Source: CAZONU01 sp965370045
GTDB lineage: Bacteria; Planctomycetota; SZUA-567; JAKLDR01
NCBI GenBank assembly: GCA_965370045.1
Contig: CBDUSI010000009.1
Coordinates: 1 to 60,482, forward strand
Length of the DNA: 60,482 nucleotides
Reading direction: 5' to 3'
This document shows, piece after piece, positions 1-9,000 of the stretch. Every line of letters starts with the position of its first letter. Position 1 is the first letter of the stretch. The position numbers and the translations under genes were made by a program. The notes beneath the pieces are model-generated. The model was not told the origin of the DNA and did not search any database. It saw nothing but the letters and a program-made list of their open reading frames with translations.

Positions 1-322
1 TGCTGGCATACTTCCTTTATCGGCAATTCGTTACACATACTTAAATTGCTCTAATCAACCGCTTCCCCGTCAGTTTGCCACTCCGAAGAAGCTTGGCTCG
101 CCTGAAGCATGTGTGTCAGGATGTCGATAATCCGGGGACAGCTTGCCTATTCCCCTTGAACGTCCCGGTCTGACATCCGTCCTCCGTGACTCAGGATTCA
201 GTCGCCTTCCCTGGCGACGGCTCGCTTACAGTCGCTCGCCGCTCCGGGCCGGCCCGCGCCCACGGGCACGGTGCGTCCCTCCGCCCCCGCGTTCCTTTGC
301 GTCCTCTGCGGTGAAACCCCGG
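1..322. other. Gene-less stretch at the window edge
   Basis: No convincing gene is visible on either strand. The first 150 bases are clearly more AT-rich than the rest of the window. A small hairpin lies at 201-218 (GTCGCC, 6-base loop, GGCGAC), without a following T run on either strand. An interspersed repeat copy lies at 292-318, just beyond the lptD stop codon. Confidence 0.5.
292..318 (-). repeat. Interspersed GCAGAGGACGCAAAGG-type repeat
   Basis: On the minus strand this reads TTTCACCGCAGAGGACGCAA and continues AAGGAA. It is related in style (CAGAGGACxC units) to the palindromic element at 48335-48481. It sits immediately downstream of lptD, as expected for an intergenic repeat family. 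Only a single arm is visible here. Confidence 0.5.
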
Positions 323-3028
323 CTACTCCGCGCCGGGGGGCTCGTCGTCGTCCCCGTCCTTCTCCTCGACCACCCGGGGCGCCGGGGGCTTCTCGGGGGG
401 CAGCAGCTTCAGCGCGCCGGCGGCCTCGCCGGGCAGGGCCCGCCAGGGCATGCGGCTGAAGTCGCCGGTGTCGGGGACCAGCTGGTCGGAGCCCTTGACC
501 AGGTTGCGCGGCCGGCCCTTGGGGGCCAGCGTGAAGGTGAAGGCCCGGTTGCGGCTGTCGTCGCGGCGCTCGGTGGACCAGCCCACGCCCACCTGCCAGC
601 AGTGCAGGTCGCGGAGCAGGCGCACGAAGGCGTTGTCCAGGCCCTGATCGCCGAGGTCGCGGTCCGGGTCGTCGAACTCGTAGCGGGTCCCCGCGCTGGC
701 CCGCCAGCCCGGCCCCAGGGCCACGTCCACGCGCGTGGACAGGTAATTGGAGCCGGAGATGTCCCGCCTGCTGTCCTCGGTGACGGTGCTGTGGCTGACC
801 GTCAGTGAGAAGCGTCCGCTGCGCGAGTAGGTGACCCCGCTGGACGACTCCATCAGGCCCACGCCGTGGGCGTCGATCTCCAGCCGGTTCCAGATGCCCA
901 GCCGGCGGTTGGGCTTGAGGAAGCTCTTGACCTTCATGGGCAGGAGCATGTCCCCGTTGTTGTAGCGGTCCGCGTCGAGTTGGTCGGCGAAGCCCTCGGC
1001 GGCGAAGTCGAGGCCCGCGAAGTCGACGGAGCGCAGCGAGCCGTCGGCCGCACGGCGCTTGACCTGCACCTTCTGGAAGAGCCCCGCGCCGACCACGTCG
1101 CTCTTGTAGAGGTTGTCGCGCCCGTCGAAGTCGTAGAGCCTGACCGCGTCGCGGGTGGGGTCGGAGACGCCCCGGTAGTAGAGCCGCGGCTCGATTACGT
1201 GGCGCAGGCCGTGGATGTTGAGCCGCTGGCTTTTCACGTTGAAGATTCCGTAGAGGCGCATCGAGGCGTCGGCGCCGTAGAGGAGCGCGCCGCGGGTAAT
1301 GTCCCCTCCGGCGCGGTGGTCGCTGTACCAGGCCTGGTCGGTGCCCGCGTAGGGGTTGAAGGTCAGCGGCCCGAGCTTGAGGGGGCGGTAGCCCACGAGC
1401 CGCAGGTGGGCGCGGCCGGCGTCGAAGTTGGTGAAGCCGGAGTCCTCGTCGAAGCGCCGGAATACGCGCCCGGCGCTGCCGTCGGAGGCCAGCAGGAAGC
1501 CCGCCGGCAGCGCCCTCTGGGGGATGTCGAAACGCAGCTCGGGCAGGTACTTCGCCTGGCCGTTCCACTCGTTGGTGCGCGGCTGGACCACCAGCGCGGT
1601 GCTCATCACGTCGGTCTGGTTGCGGAGCATGACGAAGGTCAGCGGCCGCGCGCCGTCGCGGGCCTCGTCCCGGAAGTACTCCCTGCGGAAGTTGCGGTCG
1701 GAGTAGTCAGTGTACTCCACGGTGAAGTCCAGCTTGTAGACCGGGTCGTGCTGGAACTCGTTGCGCATCCGGAAGAGGTCCTGCCGGTGAAGGACGCTCA
1801 GGCGGAAGCGCTGCTTGTCGGAGTAGAGCTCGGGAGAGAGGCTCGCGGCCTTGAAGCCGTCGAAGGCCCGCCGCTCGGCGAAGAGCAGGTTCTCGGCGTA
1901 GAGCCGCTTGGGCCGGCCGCGGACCTTGGGCGCGCCGTGGTCGCGCAGGTTCTGGTAGATGACCGTGCGGCGTTGGACGTCGTCCTCGGCGCGCTCGCGG
2001 TCCTCCGGCTCGGTGACGCTGTCCTCCTTCAGGAAGTAGGTGTCGAAGAGCCCCCCGCCGTGGGGCAGCGCGTCGTAGCGCAGGTCGACGCCGTAGGCCA
2101 CGCCGCGGTCCCGGCGCCAGTCGGCGTCGAAGTAGAGGCCCTTGGGCTGGAGTATCCAGTCGTCACCGCTGGGCAGGTCCAGGCCCCACTTGGACAGGGC
2201 GTAGGGTCCCCACTGGCTGGAGTTCCCGGACTGCCAGGTGGTCCAGGGGTAGTCGTGGGTCAGGTCCCGGGCCAGGTAGGGGATGTACAGCACCGGCACG
2301 GGGCCCAGCTTGATCACGTTGTTGAAGCTCTCGACGCGCCGGCCGGGCAGGTAGTTGGCGCTGGAGGCCTGGAAGCACCAGTGGGGCTCGCCGAACTCGC
2401 AGCTGGAGATCCTGGGCTTGACCAGCACCCACTTGCCGGGTCCCGCCCGGCGGATCTCCGGGGCGGAGAGGTACCACTTCTTCGGCGTACTCTGCCCGAA
2501 GCCGATGGACCAGTGGTCCTCGAGGGCGTCGCTGCCGCCGGCCTCCGCTTTGGCACCGGTCTTGGGCCGCTTGCCGGTGGTCCCCTTCCCCGCTGGCACC
2601 GTCTCGATGCGGCCGGCCTCCAGGCGGACGTCCGTGGCCCGGCCGCGGTGGACCTTGAAGTCGTAGAATATCTCCTCGGCCAGGATGCGGCCGCCCTTTT
2701 CCGTGAGGCGCACCGCGCCCTCGGCCCAGACCTGCTTCTTCTCAGTGAAGACCACGATGTTCTCGGCCTCGATCAAAATGGCTGTGGGCTTGCCCTTCTG
2801 GACGCCCCGCCCGGCCACCCAGGCCGAACCGCTGAGGACCGCGGCCTTGTCCTTGCGAAGGTAGCGGATCTGCTTGGCGTTGAACTCGAGTGTGACCTCG
2901 CCCTTCTTCTTGGAAGTCTTGACTTCAGGAGGCGGCGCGGGCTTGGGCGCACCCTCGCCGGCGGCCGAGCAGGCGGTCATGATGGCCAGCAGCCCCAGGC
3001 TCAGCGACAGGCAGCGCAGTTCAGACAA
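323..3028 (-). CDS. lptD: LptD-like LPS-assembly outer-membrane protein
   Basis: Predicted outer-membrane component that inserts lipopolysaccharide into the outer leaflet with LptE. The 901-residue product starts at TTG 3028. It has a hydrophobic signal segment (about residues 5-22), an OstA/LptA-like periplasmic region (about 40-150, with the typical pattern of inducing, masking and re-reading beta strands) and a long beta-barrel region (about 200-880) rich in alternating aromatic residues. The length is normal for LptD (about 750-900). The signal segment ends in MTAC, which could be read as a weak lipobox, but LptD is not normally a lipoprotein. Its own promoter is predicted at 3086-3114. 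With lpxK (12246-13349) it indicates a lipid-A-containing outer membrane. The family call rests on overall architecture, so an LptD-like divergent paralogue is possible. Confidence 0.8.
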   Translation of the reverse strand: MSELRCLSLSLGLLAIMTACSAAGEGAPKPAPPPEVKTSKKKGEVTLEFNAKQIRYLRKDKAAVLSGSAWVAGRGVQKGKPTAILIEAENIVVFTEKKQVWAEGAVRLTEKGGRILAEEIFYDFKVHRGRATDVRLEAGRIETVPAGKGTTGKRPKTGAKAEAGGSDALEDHWSIGFGQSTPKKWYLSAPEIRRAGPGKWVLVKPRISSCEFGEPHWCFQASSANYLPGRRVESFNNVIKLGPVPVLYIPYLARDLTHDYPWTTWQSGNSSQWGPYALSKWGLDLPSGDDWILQPKGLYFDADWRRDRGVAYGVDLRYDALPHGGGLFDTYFLKEDSVTEPEDRERAEDDVQRRTVIYQNLRDHGAPKVRGRPKRLYAENLLFAERRAFDGFKAASLSPELYSDKQRFRLSVLHRQDLFRMRNEFQHDPVYKLDFTVEYTDYSDRNFRREYFRDEARDGARPLTFVMLRNQTDVMSTALVVQPRTNEWNGQAKYLPELRFDIPQRALPAGFLLASDGSAGRVFRRFDEDSGFTNFDAGRAHLRLVGYRPLKLGPLTFNPYAGTDQAWYSDHRAGGDITRGALLYGADASMRLYGIFNVKSQRLNIHGLRHVIEPRLYYRGVSDPTRDAVRLYDFDGRDNLYKSDVVGAGLFQKVQVKRRAADGSLRSVDFAGLDFAAEGFADQLDADRYNNGDMLLPMKVKSFLKPNRRLGIWNRLEIDAHGVGLMESSSGVTYSRSGRFSLTVSHSTVTEDSRRDISGSNYLSTRVDVALGPGWRASAGTRYEFDDPDRDLGDQGLDNAFVRLLRDLHCWQVGVGWSTERRDDSRNRAFTFTLAPKGRPRNLVKGSDQLVPDTGDFSRMPWRALPGEAAGALKLLPPEKPPAPRVVEEKDGDDDEPPGAE

Positions 3029-3085
3029 GCGGCGGATGCTCCAACGCGGCTCTTCCCGCCATCGGGCGGGGTATGTTCGCCGCAG

Positions 3086-3114
3086 ATTCTAGGGCGCGCC
3101 CGGCGCGCCCGCAA
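3086..3114 (-). promoter_or_regulatory. Predicted promoter of lptD
   Basis: On the minus strand TTGCGG (3109-3114), a 17-base spacer and TAGAAT (3086-3091). The spacer is an almost pure GC palindrome (GGCGCGCC twice). A transcript would start near 3079 and give a leader of about 50 bases. Confidence 0.5.
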
Positions 3115-3199
3115 AGAGAAATCGCCGGCTCAAGCCTCCTGGCGGAAGTCGGAGTCCGCGCATGGAGGACCCTTTTCAGGGCCTGTAGATCAGCCTGTA

Positions 3200-4330
3200 T
3201 CACTTGTCCTTCTTGAGCTCACCTTTCTTCTTGTCTTGCAGTTTTCCCCACTCGGCGACAGAGACCACTTGAGACTTGGGGTCGGCAAAGCGATCGCTCT
3301 TTACAGCCGGGACGTAAGCCAGGAAGCCGTGCTTTTTGCCGCCCAGTCGGAACTTGAGCATTGGCAGTACATGGTCGCCATGTACTGTGCCGACGTAGTA
3401 GCCCCAGCCGACGTAGTAGGCGGGGTTGCCGAAATCGTCCTGCGGCAGTCCCATTGCGTATCCCTTGTTGAGAGCATCGAAGGCTTCCTCAAGTGTCTTG
3501 CAGGGCATCCTTCTGAACCGGGCCGTTTCGACCCAACGGAGGTCGATCCCCGCCAACGTGCCCGTCGCCAACGTCTCGACCCGCAGGAAGAGGCCCTCGC
3601 CCTCAACAATGTGTTTCTCGATGAGGCCGCCGTAAGTCGTGGTCACCGATTCAACATACTTCCCCGGTGTGTGAGAAACAGATGCGACGGACATGCCCTG
3701 ACTCAAGGGTTTAGGGGCAACCCCCCTTGGCCACCACCCCATGGCCTTCACCTTCTTCTCCCCCATGATTCGCATCTGATCAAATGTAGTCTTTTCTGAA
3801 GCTGCACGAATTGCCTTCCAAGGAGGAGTGAGACCGGTGCCGTAGTCGATCTTCCGCCTGTTGGCGCTTACACTCACGCCTCTCCAGGCCCCGGTTCCGG
3901 GTATCTTCTCGTAGAAATGCCAAACACCGGGCATCTTCTCGACTCCGCGTGCCTTTACTCCGGTCTTGTCGATCCAGGCCTTCCAGCTAGTGGGATCATC
4001 AAGGTCCGGTATCTTCTTCGTGACCTTATAGGTCCATAGCTCCTGCGGTGGTCGTGGGTCATCGGGTTTCTCGGGTAGGACCAGGCTCAGGCCATACGTC
4101 TCCCCAGGTTGCGGACGCAACCACTCTGCATATGCGTCGATTACTACCGGGGCAAATCGCACTTCCTCTTTGGGCTTGGTGCCGGTGCTGGAGGTAGTGC
4201 CTGCTGACTCAGCCGGCCCACACCCCGAGGTGCCAGCCAGGAGAAGAACTGCACATACGGCCATCAGAGCCGGAGCGACCGGGGCGCGAAGAATAGATAG
4301 TCTCCGGGAGTTCCCAGTGCCACTTGCCAT
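3200..4330 (-). CDS. Predicted lipoprotein of unknown function
   Basis: The product is 376 residues from ATG 4330, preceded by GGGAG. An in-frame TTG at 4342 is possible but lies too close to that Shine-Dalgarno sequence. The N-terminus has a basic stretch, a hydrophobic core and a Cys in LLAGTSGC, so export and lipidation are likely although the lipobox is imperfect. A Lys-rich tail ends the protein. No family is recognised; the mature part is a soluble globular domain with many Trp and Tyr. It lies 41 bases downstream of the HtrA gene and could be cotranscribed with it. Its base composition looks less GC-rich than that of its neighbours, which may indicate a more recent arrival. Confidence 0.7.
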   Translation of the reverse strand: MASGTGNSRRLSILRAPVAPALMAVCAVLLLAGTSGCGPAESAGTTSSTGTKPKEEVRFAPVVIDAYAEWLRPQPGETYGLSLVLPEKPDDPRPPQELWTYKVTKKIPDLDDPTSWKAWIDKTGVKARGVEKMPGVWHFYEKIPGTGAWRGVSVSANRRKIDYGTGLTPPWKAIRAASEKTTFDQMRIMGEKKVKAMGWWPRGVAPKPLSQGMSVASVSHTPGKYVESVTTTYGGLIEKHIVEGEGLFLRVETLATGTLAGIDLRWVETARFRRMPCKTLEEAFDALNKGYAMGLPQDDFGNPAYYVGWGYYVGTVHGDHVLPMLKFRLGGKKHGFLAYVPAVKSDRFADPKSQVVSVAEWGKLQDKKKGELKKDK

Positions 4331-4383
4331 CAATTGGGGCAACTCCCAGCCGGTTTGCCGTGCCGGCCTTTCCGCTCGATTAC

Positions 4384-5952
4384 CTACTTCGCCCCCACCT
4401 TCATCTCCAGCTCCAGCTCCTTGGTGACCGGCTTGCCGTCCTCTTCGACGCTGCGCTTTATCTTGAGCTTGAGCTTCTGGCCGGCGCGCACCCGGCGCAG
4501 GACCAGCATGGCTGCCCGGGGGTTGGCCAGGCTCACGCCGCCCAGGTGGGTGACCACGTCACTCACCTGGAGCTTGGCCTTGGCCGCCGGTCCGCGGGGC
4601 GTCACCTCGCTGACCACCAGCCCGCCGGCCACCCGGTCGTAGCTGTAGCGGAAGCCCAGGTCGGCCCGCTTGCCGCGGGCCGGTTTGATGACGAAGGCGA
4701 TCTCCTTGGTGACCTTCTTTCCGTCCTCTTCGACCTCGCGCTTGACCTTGCCCTTCACCGGCAGTCCGGGCTCGAAGCCGGTGCGCATCATGACCACCAC
4801 GCGCATGGGATTGTCCAGCTTGACGCCGTTCAGTTCGATGACGACGTCCCCGGCCTTCAGCCCGGCCTTCTCGGCCGCGCCGCCGTCCTTGACCGCCTTG
4901 ATCTTGATGCCCCCGTTCTCCCTGAGGCTCTTGGCGCTGAGGCGCTCGGCGGTCCAGCCGAACTCCACCGGGCCGGGGATGGGCCGGAGGTCGAGCTTGA
5001 CGGCCACGTCCGCCTTCTTATCGCCGCGCATGACCCGCACGTTGACGGTGGTGCCCGAGGGGTAGGTGCCCAGGACGCCCGCGAAGCGCGCGTAGTTGAC
5101 AATCGGGTAGTTGTCCAGCGAGAGGATCACGTCGCCGGGCTGGAAGCCGGCTTTCTCGGCGGTGGTGCCCTTGCGCACCAGCCGGACGATGGCCTTGTCC
5201 TCGCCGCCCCGGCCGGGGATGAAGGTCCGGAGCGCCAGACCCTTGATGATCCCGTGGTGCACCTTGCCGCCCTTGGCGGCCTTGAGCGTGGGCAGGAAGC
5301 GCTTGATCTGGTTGATGCTGATGGCGTAGCCGATGCCGGTGTTCGAGCGCGTCCCGAAGCGCGTGCTGATGCGCCCGTTGATGCCCACCAGCTTGCCGTC
5401 CAGGGTCAAGAGCGGACCGCCGGAGTTGCCGGGGTTGATGGACGCGTCGGTCTGGATGGCGTCGGAGTAGTTGCCCTGGTAGCGGTTGGTGGCGCTGATG
5501 ACCCCGGTGGTCACCGTGGGCGAGTCGTCGGTCATGCCCAGTCCGAAGGGGTTGCCGATGGCGATCACCGTCTGGCCCACGCGGGCCGCGTCGCTGTCGC
5601 CGAGCGTGACGTGGGGCACGCCGGTCGCGCCGCGCATCTTGAGCAGGGCCACGTCGCCGATCGGGTCGGTGCCCACCAGGTCGGCCACGTAGACCTTGCC
5701 GCCGGCCTGGCGCACCTGCCAGACCTTGCGCTTGCCGGCCACGTGGTCGTTGGTCAGCACGTAGCCGTCGGCGCTGATGGTCACCCCGCTGCCCCCGCCC
5801 ACGAAGACGTAGGTGGGCAGCAGCTTCTTGATGGTCACCGCCAGGTCCTTGTCGACCGCCGCGGCCGCCGAGGTCCCGGCGCGCGCCGGGGAGGAAAAGG
5901 ACAGGACGGCCAGCAGCGCCGCGAGAGCGGGCAGGTTCCTTGAGGTTCTCAT
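4384..5952 (-). CDS. HtrA/DegP-like serine protease with three PDZ-like domains
   Basis: Periplasmic S1C serine protease, 522 residues. A signal peptide (about 1-25, ending ARA) is followed by a trypsin-like domain (about 35-235) with an intact triad: His70 in TNDHV, Asp100 in IGDVALLK and Ser167 in NPGNSGGPL. Three PDZ-like segments follow (about 245-335, 345-430 and 430-515); the last two each contain a charged strand of the type EEDGKxVTKE. Classical DegP has two PDZ domains, so a third is an expansion. The start ATG overlaps the stop of the upstream degenerate homologue by four bases (ATGA), so the two are translationally coupled. Likely role: protein quality control or a regulated cut in the envelope. 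Confidence 0.9.
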   Translation of the reverse strand: MRTSRNLPALAALLAVLSFSSPARAGTSAAAAVDKDLAVTIKKLLPTYVFVGGGSGVTISADGYVLTNDHVAGKRKVWQVRQAGGKVYVADLVGTDPIGDVALLKMRGATGVPHVTLGDSDAARVGQTVIAIGNPFGLGMTDDSPTVTTGVISATNRYQGNYSDAIQTDASINPGNSGGPLLTLDGKLVGINGRISTRFGTRSNTGIGYAISINQIKRFLPTLKAAKGGKVHHGIIKGLALRTFIPGRGGEDKAIVRLVRKGTTAEKAGFQPGDVILSLDNYPIVNYARFAGVLGTYPSGTTVNVRVMRGDKKADVAVKLDLRPIPGPVEFGWTAERLSAKSLRENGGIKIKAVKDGGAAEKAGLKAGDVVIELNGVKLDNPMRVVVMMRTGFEPGLPVKGKVKREVEEDGKKVTKEIAFVIKPARGKRADLGFRYSYDRVAGGLVVSEVTPRGPAAKAKLQVSDVVTHLGGVSLANPRAAMLVLRRVRAGQKLKLKIKRSVEEDGKPVTKELELEMKVGAK

Positions 5953-7694
5953 TCGCTGCTCCCCAGCTGGGCTTCGAGCACCAGGGTCTCGTCCCCCCGG
6001 CGGACGGTGAACTTGATCTTGTCGCCGACCTTGCGCTTGATTATCTGGCGGACCAGGCCCGACCAGCTCTCCACGCGCACGGTGTCCACGTGGGTGATGG
6101 TGTCCCCCGGCTTGAGGCCGGCCTTCTTGGCCGCCGAGTTGGGCAGCACCCGGCCCACGTAGGCGCCCAGCACCGTCGGCTTGCCGCGCCCGGGGCCCAC
6201 TCCCAGGAAGGTGCGTTTGGGGGCCTTGAGCACCTTGCCGGCGGCCAGGTCGTTGTAGAGCTTGCGGACGGTGGCCGCCGGGGTCAGGAAGCCGATGCCC
6301 GAGTTGAGCCCCCGGGTCGACTTGTGGTTGACGTGCCCGCTTATGCCCACCAGCTGGCCTTCGAGGTTGATCGCCGCGCCCCCGGTGTTGCCGTAGTTGA
6401 CGAAGGCCGAGGTCTGCACCACGCCGCGCCGCCCGCGTCCCACGGCGCTGACCAGCCCGCGGTTGACGGTCACCGTCTTCAGGTCCTCGCTGCGGCCCAC
6501 CACCGCCAGGGGGTCGCCGACCTCCAGCTTGGCCTCCGCGGCCAGCTCCGCGTGAACGAAGCTGTCCGGCGCGAGCTGCCCCTCCTCCTTGCCGATCTCG
6601 ACCTTGAGCATGACCAGGTCGAGGCCCGCGTCGAGCCCCAGCATCTTGGCGGCCAGCTCCCGCCCGTCGGCCAGCCGCACCTTGATCTTGTTGCGGCGGA
6701 CCTTGCCGGTAAGGTGGTAGTGGGTGGTGAGGATGTGTCCCTCGGCGGAGACCAACACGCCGCTGGCCGGCCCGGCCGGGCGCATCTTGTATCTCTTGGC
6801 GGCCTCCGCGCGCATCTGGGGGTAGGTCAGCCCCTTCCGCTTGGCGGGCACCTTCTCCTCGCGGTCCACGAAGACCTGCACCACCGCGGGGGCCACCTTG
6901 GCGATGGCTTTCTGCCAGGCCTTCTCGCGGGGCCGCAGCGCCGCCGGCGGCACCAGGTGCCGCTCGGGGGGCTTCATCTTCTTGAGCTCCTCGAACTTCG
7001 CGGCGATGAGGTGCACGGGCACGGCCACGCCCAGCCAGCGTCGTTCGGAGTAGCCCAGGCTGATGATGCCCAGCAGCCGCCCCTGCCCGTCGATCAGCGG
7101 GCCGCCGTCGGAGCCGGGATTGACCGCCGCCTCGGTCTCGATCACGAGGTCGCGGTACTTGGACTGGTAGTCGCCGTTCTGGGTCAGCTTGTAGACCCCG
7201 CTGATGAACCCGCTGGAGAAGGAGACCTTGTCGTCCGAGCTGAGCGTGCCGTGGGGGTTGCCAAAGGTGTAGGCCAACTCGCCGGGCTTGGCCTTGGCGG
7301 AGTCGGCCAGGGGCACGAAGCGCAGTCCCTTGGCGTCCACCTTGATGAGCGCCGACTCGGTGGCCTCGTCCAGGCCGACGATCTCCGCTTTCTTTTCCAT
7401 GGAGCCCCGGAAGAAGACCTTGATGTTGGTGGCGCCCTTGGGCACCACCGTGGTGCTGGTCAGGACGTACCCGTCGCCGGAGATCACCACCCCGGTGCCG
7501 TAGAAGCCCTGGGTGGGGCTGGTCCGGCAGGTGATGCCCACCACCGCGGGGCCCACCGCCTCGTAGACCCGCCGGTCGTGCTTCTCGACGGCCCGGTAGC
7601 CGGTTGGCTCGGCCTCGCCGGGAAGCGCCCGGCCGGGCGGCAGCGTCAGGATTGCGGCGGTGAGCAGAAACGGGAGATAGGCGGATTTAGGCAT
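5949..7694 (-). CDS. Tandem degenerate HtrA-like protein with C-terminal PDZ domain
   Basis: Exported protein of 581 residues with a signal peptide (about 1-25), two trypsin-like domains (about 40-245 and 255-470) and one PDZ domain (about 475-575). The first domain has lost the triad: the His position is Thr82 (LTSTTVV), the Asp position Glu113 and the Ser position Asp196 (NPGSDGGPL). In the second, Asp359 remains, the His position is ambiguous (Tyr326 between His325 and His327), and the nucleophile is Thr437 (YGNTGGA). The protein is therefore probably non-proteolytic, or at most weakly active in domain two. It is the first gene of the pair with the intact protease and overlaps its start, suggesting a binding or regulatory partner. 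It has a good Shine-Dalgarno sequence (GGAGGG) and a predicted promoter at 7728-7755. Confidence 0.85.
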   Translation of the reverse strand: MPKSAYLPFLLTAAILTLPPGRALPGEAEPTGYRAVEKHDRRVYEAVGPAVVGITCRTSPTQGFYGTGVVISGDGYVLTSTTVVPKGATNIKVFFRGSMEKKAEIVGLDEATESALIKVDAKGLRFVPLADSAKAKPGELAYTFGNPHGTLSSDDKVSFSSGFISGVYKLTQNGDYQSKYRDLVIETEAAVNPGSDGGPLIDGQGRLLGIISLGYSERRWLGVAVPVHLIAAKFEELKKMKPPERHLVPPAALRPREKAWQKAIAKVAPAVVQVFVDREEKVPAKRKGLTYPQMRAEAAKRYKMRPAGPASGVLVSAEGHILTTHYHLTGKVRRNKIKVRLADGRELAAKMLGLDAGLDLVMLKVEIGKEEGQLAPDSFVHAELAAEAKLEVGDPLAVVGRSEDLKTVTVNRGLVSAVGRGRRGVVQTSAFVNYGNTGGAAINLEGQLVGISGHVNHKSTRGLNSGIGFLTPAATVRKLYNDLAAGKVLKAPKRTFLGVGPGRGKPTVLGAYVGRVLPNSAAKKAGLKPGDTITHVDTVRVESWSGLVRQIIKRKVGDKIKFTVRRGDETLVLEAQLGSSE

Positions 7695-7727
7695 GTCAGC
7701 CCTCCGGAAGCTGGCGGCTATAAACTA

Positions 7728-7755
7728 ATGATAGGCCCCTCCGGTCACCGCGCAA
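7728..7755 (-). promoter_or_regulatory. Predicted promoter of the HtrA pair
   Basis: Minus strand TTGCGC (7750-7755), 16-base spacer, TATCAT (7728-7733). It lies 34 bases upstream of the ATG of the first HtrA-like gene. The -35 match is weak. Confidence 0.4.
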
Positions 7756-7768
7756 ATATAGAAAGGGT

Positions 7769-8992
7769 TCAGTCCCCGGCCGTAAAGACCGTCGCGGCGA
7801 AGCTCACCGCTGAGCGCGTAGGCTCCTCGTGCCAGTTGTGATAGGCGGCCTGGCGGCCGTGCGAGCCCGCGGGCAGGAGCTCCAGCAGGCAGGCCAGCGC
7901 GCTGAATCCGCAGACGTTAAACTTGCCCCCGGCGCGCCGGCCCTCGGCCCAGAAGGCTTTCGCGTCCGCGGCCGTCAGCGCCTCGAGCAGCTTCTTGTCG
8001 TGCTCCTCGCTCTCCTCGGCGATGGCCTTTGATGACATCTCGTCGCCGAACTTGGGCCCCACGTGAGAGAGGTCCACGCCGGCCAGCAGCAGCGTGCGCG
8101 TGCCTTTATCGCTGACTGCTTTCTCCAGCGCCGCCAGGAACGCGCCCACCCCGGGGACCTCCGCGGCGCGGCCGTGCTCCTCGAGCGTGTCCTCGAAAGA
8201 GCCACAGAGCACGGGGACCACGCGGATATCCGCGCCCAGGACGTGGGCCAGGAGCGCGGCCTGGAACTCCACCGAGTGCTCGCCGCGGAAGGCGAAGTCG
8301 TCGGGCGCCGCGGCCCCCCCGGCCGCCGCGCGCAGCCGGGCGGCCAGTTGGCGGTCACAGCGCAGCGTCCCCGCCGGAGTCTCTATGTCCTTCTCGGTGA
8401 GGACCAGGCGGCCCTCCCCCAGCGAGTGCCCCACCCCGAGGATGATCACCCGGTCGTACTCTCGTCCGCGGAGCGCCCCGTAGGCCGCGGCGTAGACCGC
8501 CGCGCCGACGCGGAAGTCGATGTGCGGGGCGACGATGGCGACGATCTCCCCGTCTTCTGCCTCGGGAGCTTCGCCCTGCGCCAGCAGCCCCTCGGCCCAG
8601 CCGGCGAAAGCCCGCGCGTCGGGCGGGAAGGCGGTCCCCGCGTGGGAGCAGGGCAGGCTCTTGCTTTCGGTGAACTCGCTGAGGAGACCCGCGCGCGCCT
8701 GGCGGTAGCGGTCGGTATCCAGCAGGAAGGACTCGTCGAGCTTGGCCAGCGCGGCCTTGACTTGTTCACTGGTGATCAGCACGCCGAGCCGGCGGGTGAG
8801 TTCGGTCTGGATGTCCAGCACCGAGTGTCCGCCGTCGAGCAGGGGCAGGAGCGCCAGGGCCTGGCCGCCGAGCAGCATGGGCTGCTCCAAGAGCCCCAGG
8901 GGGTCCTGGACCACGATGCCCCGGGCTCCGCCGGCCTCGGCGGGCATCACTCGCAGATCGTTTCGGATGCGCGGCTTGTCTTCGTCCTTCAC
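7769..8992 (-). CDS. MEMO-family protein (AmmeMemoRadiSam system protein B type)
   Basis: The product is 407 residues from GTG 8992. Residues about 145-400 match the MEMO fold, an extradiol-dioxygenase-like alpha/beta domain: APHIDFRVG, ILGVGHS and LLAGVDLSHVGPKFGDE are family-style segments with conserved His residues that could bind a metal. The N-terminal 110 residues resemble a PqqD or winged-helix module (SVLDIQTELTRRLGV). In other genomes MEMO proteins belong to a trio with AMMECR1 and a radical SAM protein; neither is in this window, and the biochemical function is not established. The start codon lies 8 bases from a predicted -10 box, so its mRNA may be leaderless. It is divergent from the STAS gene at 9078. 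Confidence 0.8.
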   Translation of the reverse strand: MKDEDKPRIRNDLRVMPAEAGGARGIVVQDPLGLLEQPMLLGGQALALLPLLDGGHSVLDIQTELTRRLGVLITSEQVKAALAKLDESFLLDTDRYRQARAGLLSEFTESKSLPCSHAGTAFPPDARAFAGWAEGLLAQGEAPEAEDGEIVAIVAPHIDFRVGAAVYAAAYGALRGREYDRVIILGVGHSLGEGRLVLTEKDIETPAGTLRCDRQLAARLRAAAGGAAAPDDFAFRGEHSVEFQAALLAHVLGADIRVVPVLCGSFEDTLEEHGRAAEVPGVGAFLAALEKAVSDKGTRTLLLAGVDLSHVGPKFGDEMSSKAIAEESEEHDKKLLEALTAADAKAFWAEGRRAGGKFNVCGFSALACLLELLPAGSHGRQAAYHNWHEEPTRSAVSFAATVFTAGD

Positions 8993-9000
8993 GTTCGGGG

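Noticed and set aside
201..218. Rho-independent terminator of lptD
   Set aside because: The 6-base-pair hairpin has no T run on the minus strand and lies over 100 bases from the stop.
866..3799. A 977-codon open frame on the plus strand opposite lptD
   Set aside because: It mirrors the codons of lptD and the lipoprotein gene, is rich in Val, Gly, Arg and Ala without domain motifs, and is a product of high GC at third positions.
4324..7841. Long plus-strand frames opposite the two HtrA-like genes
   Set aside because: They are antisense shadows of well-supported proteases and show no domain pattern or ribosome-binding site.
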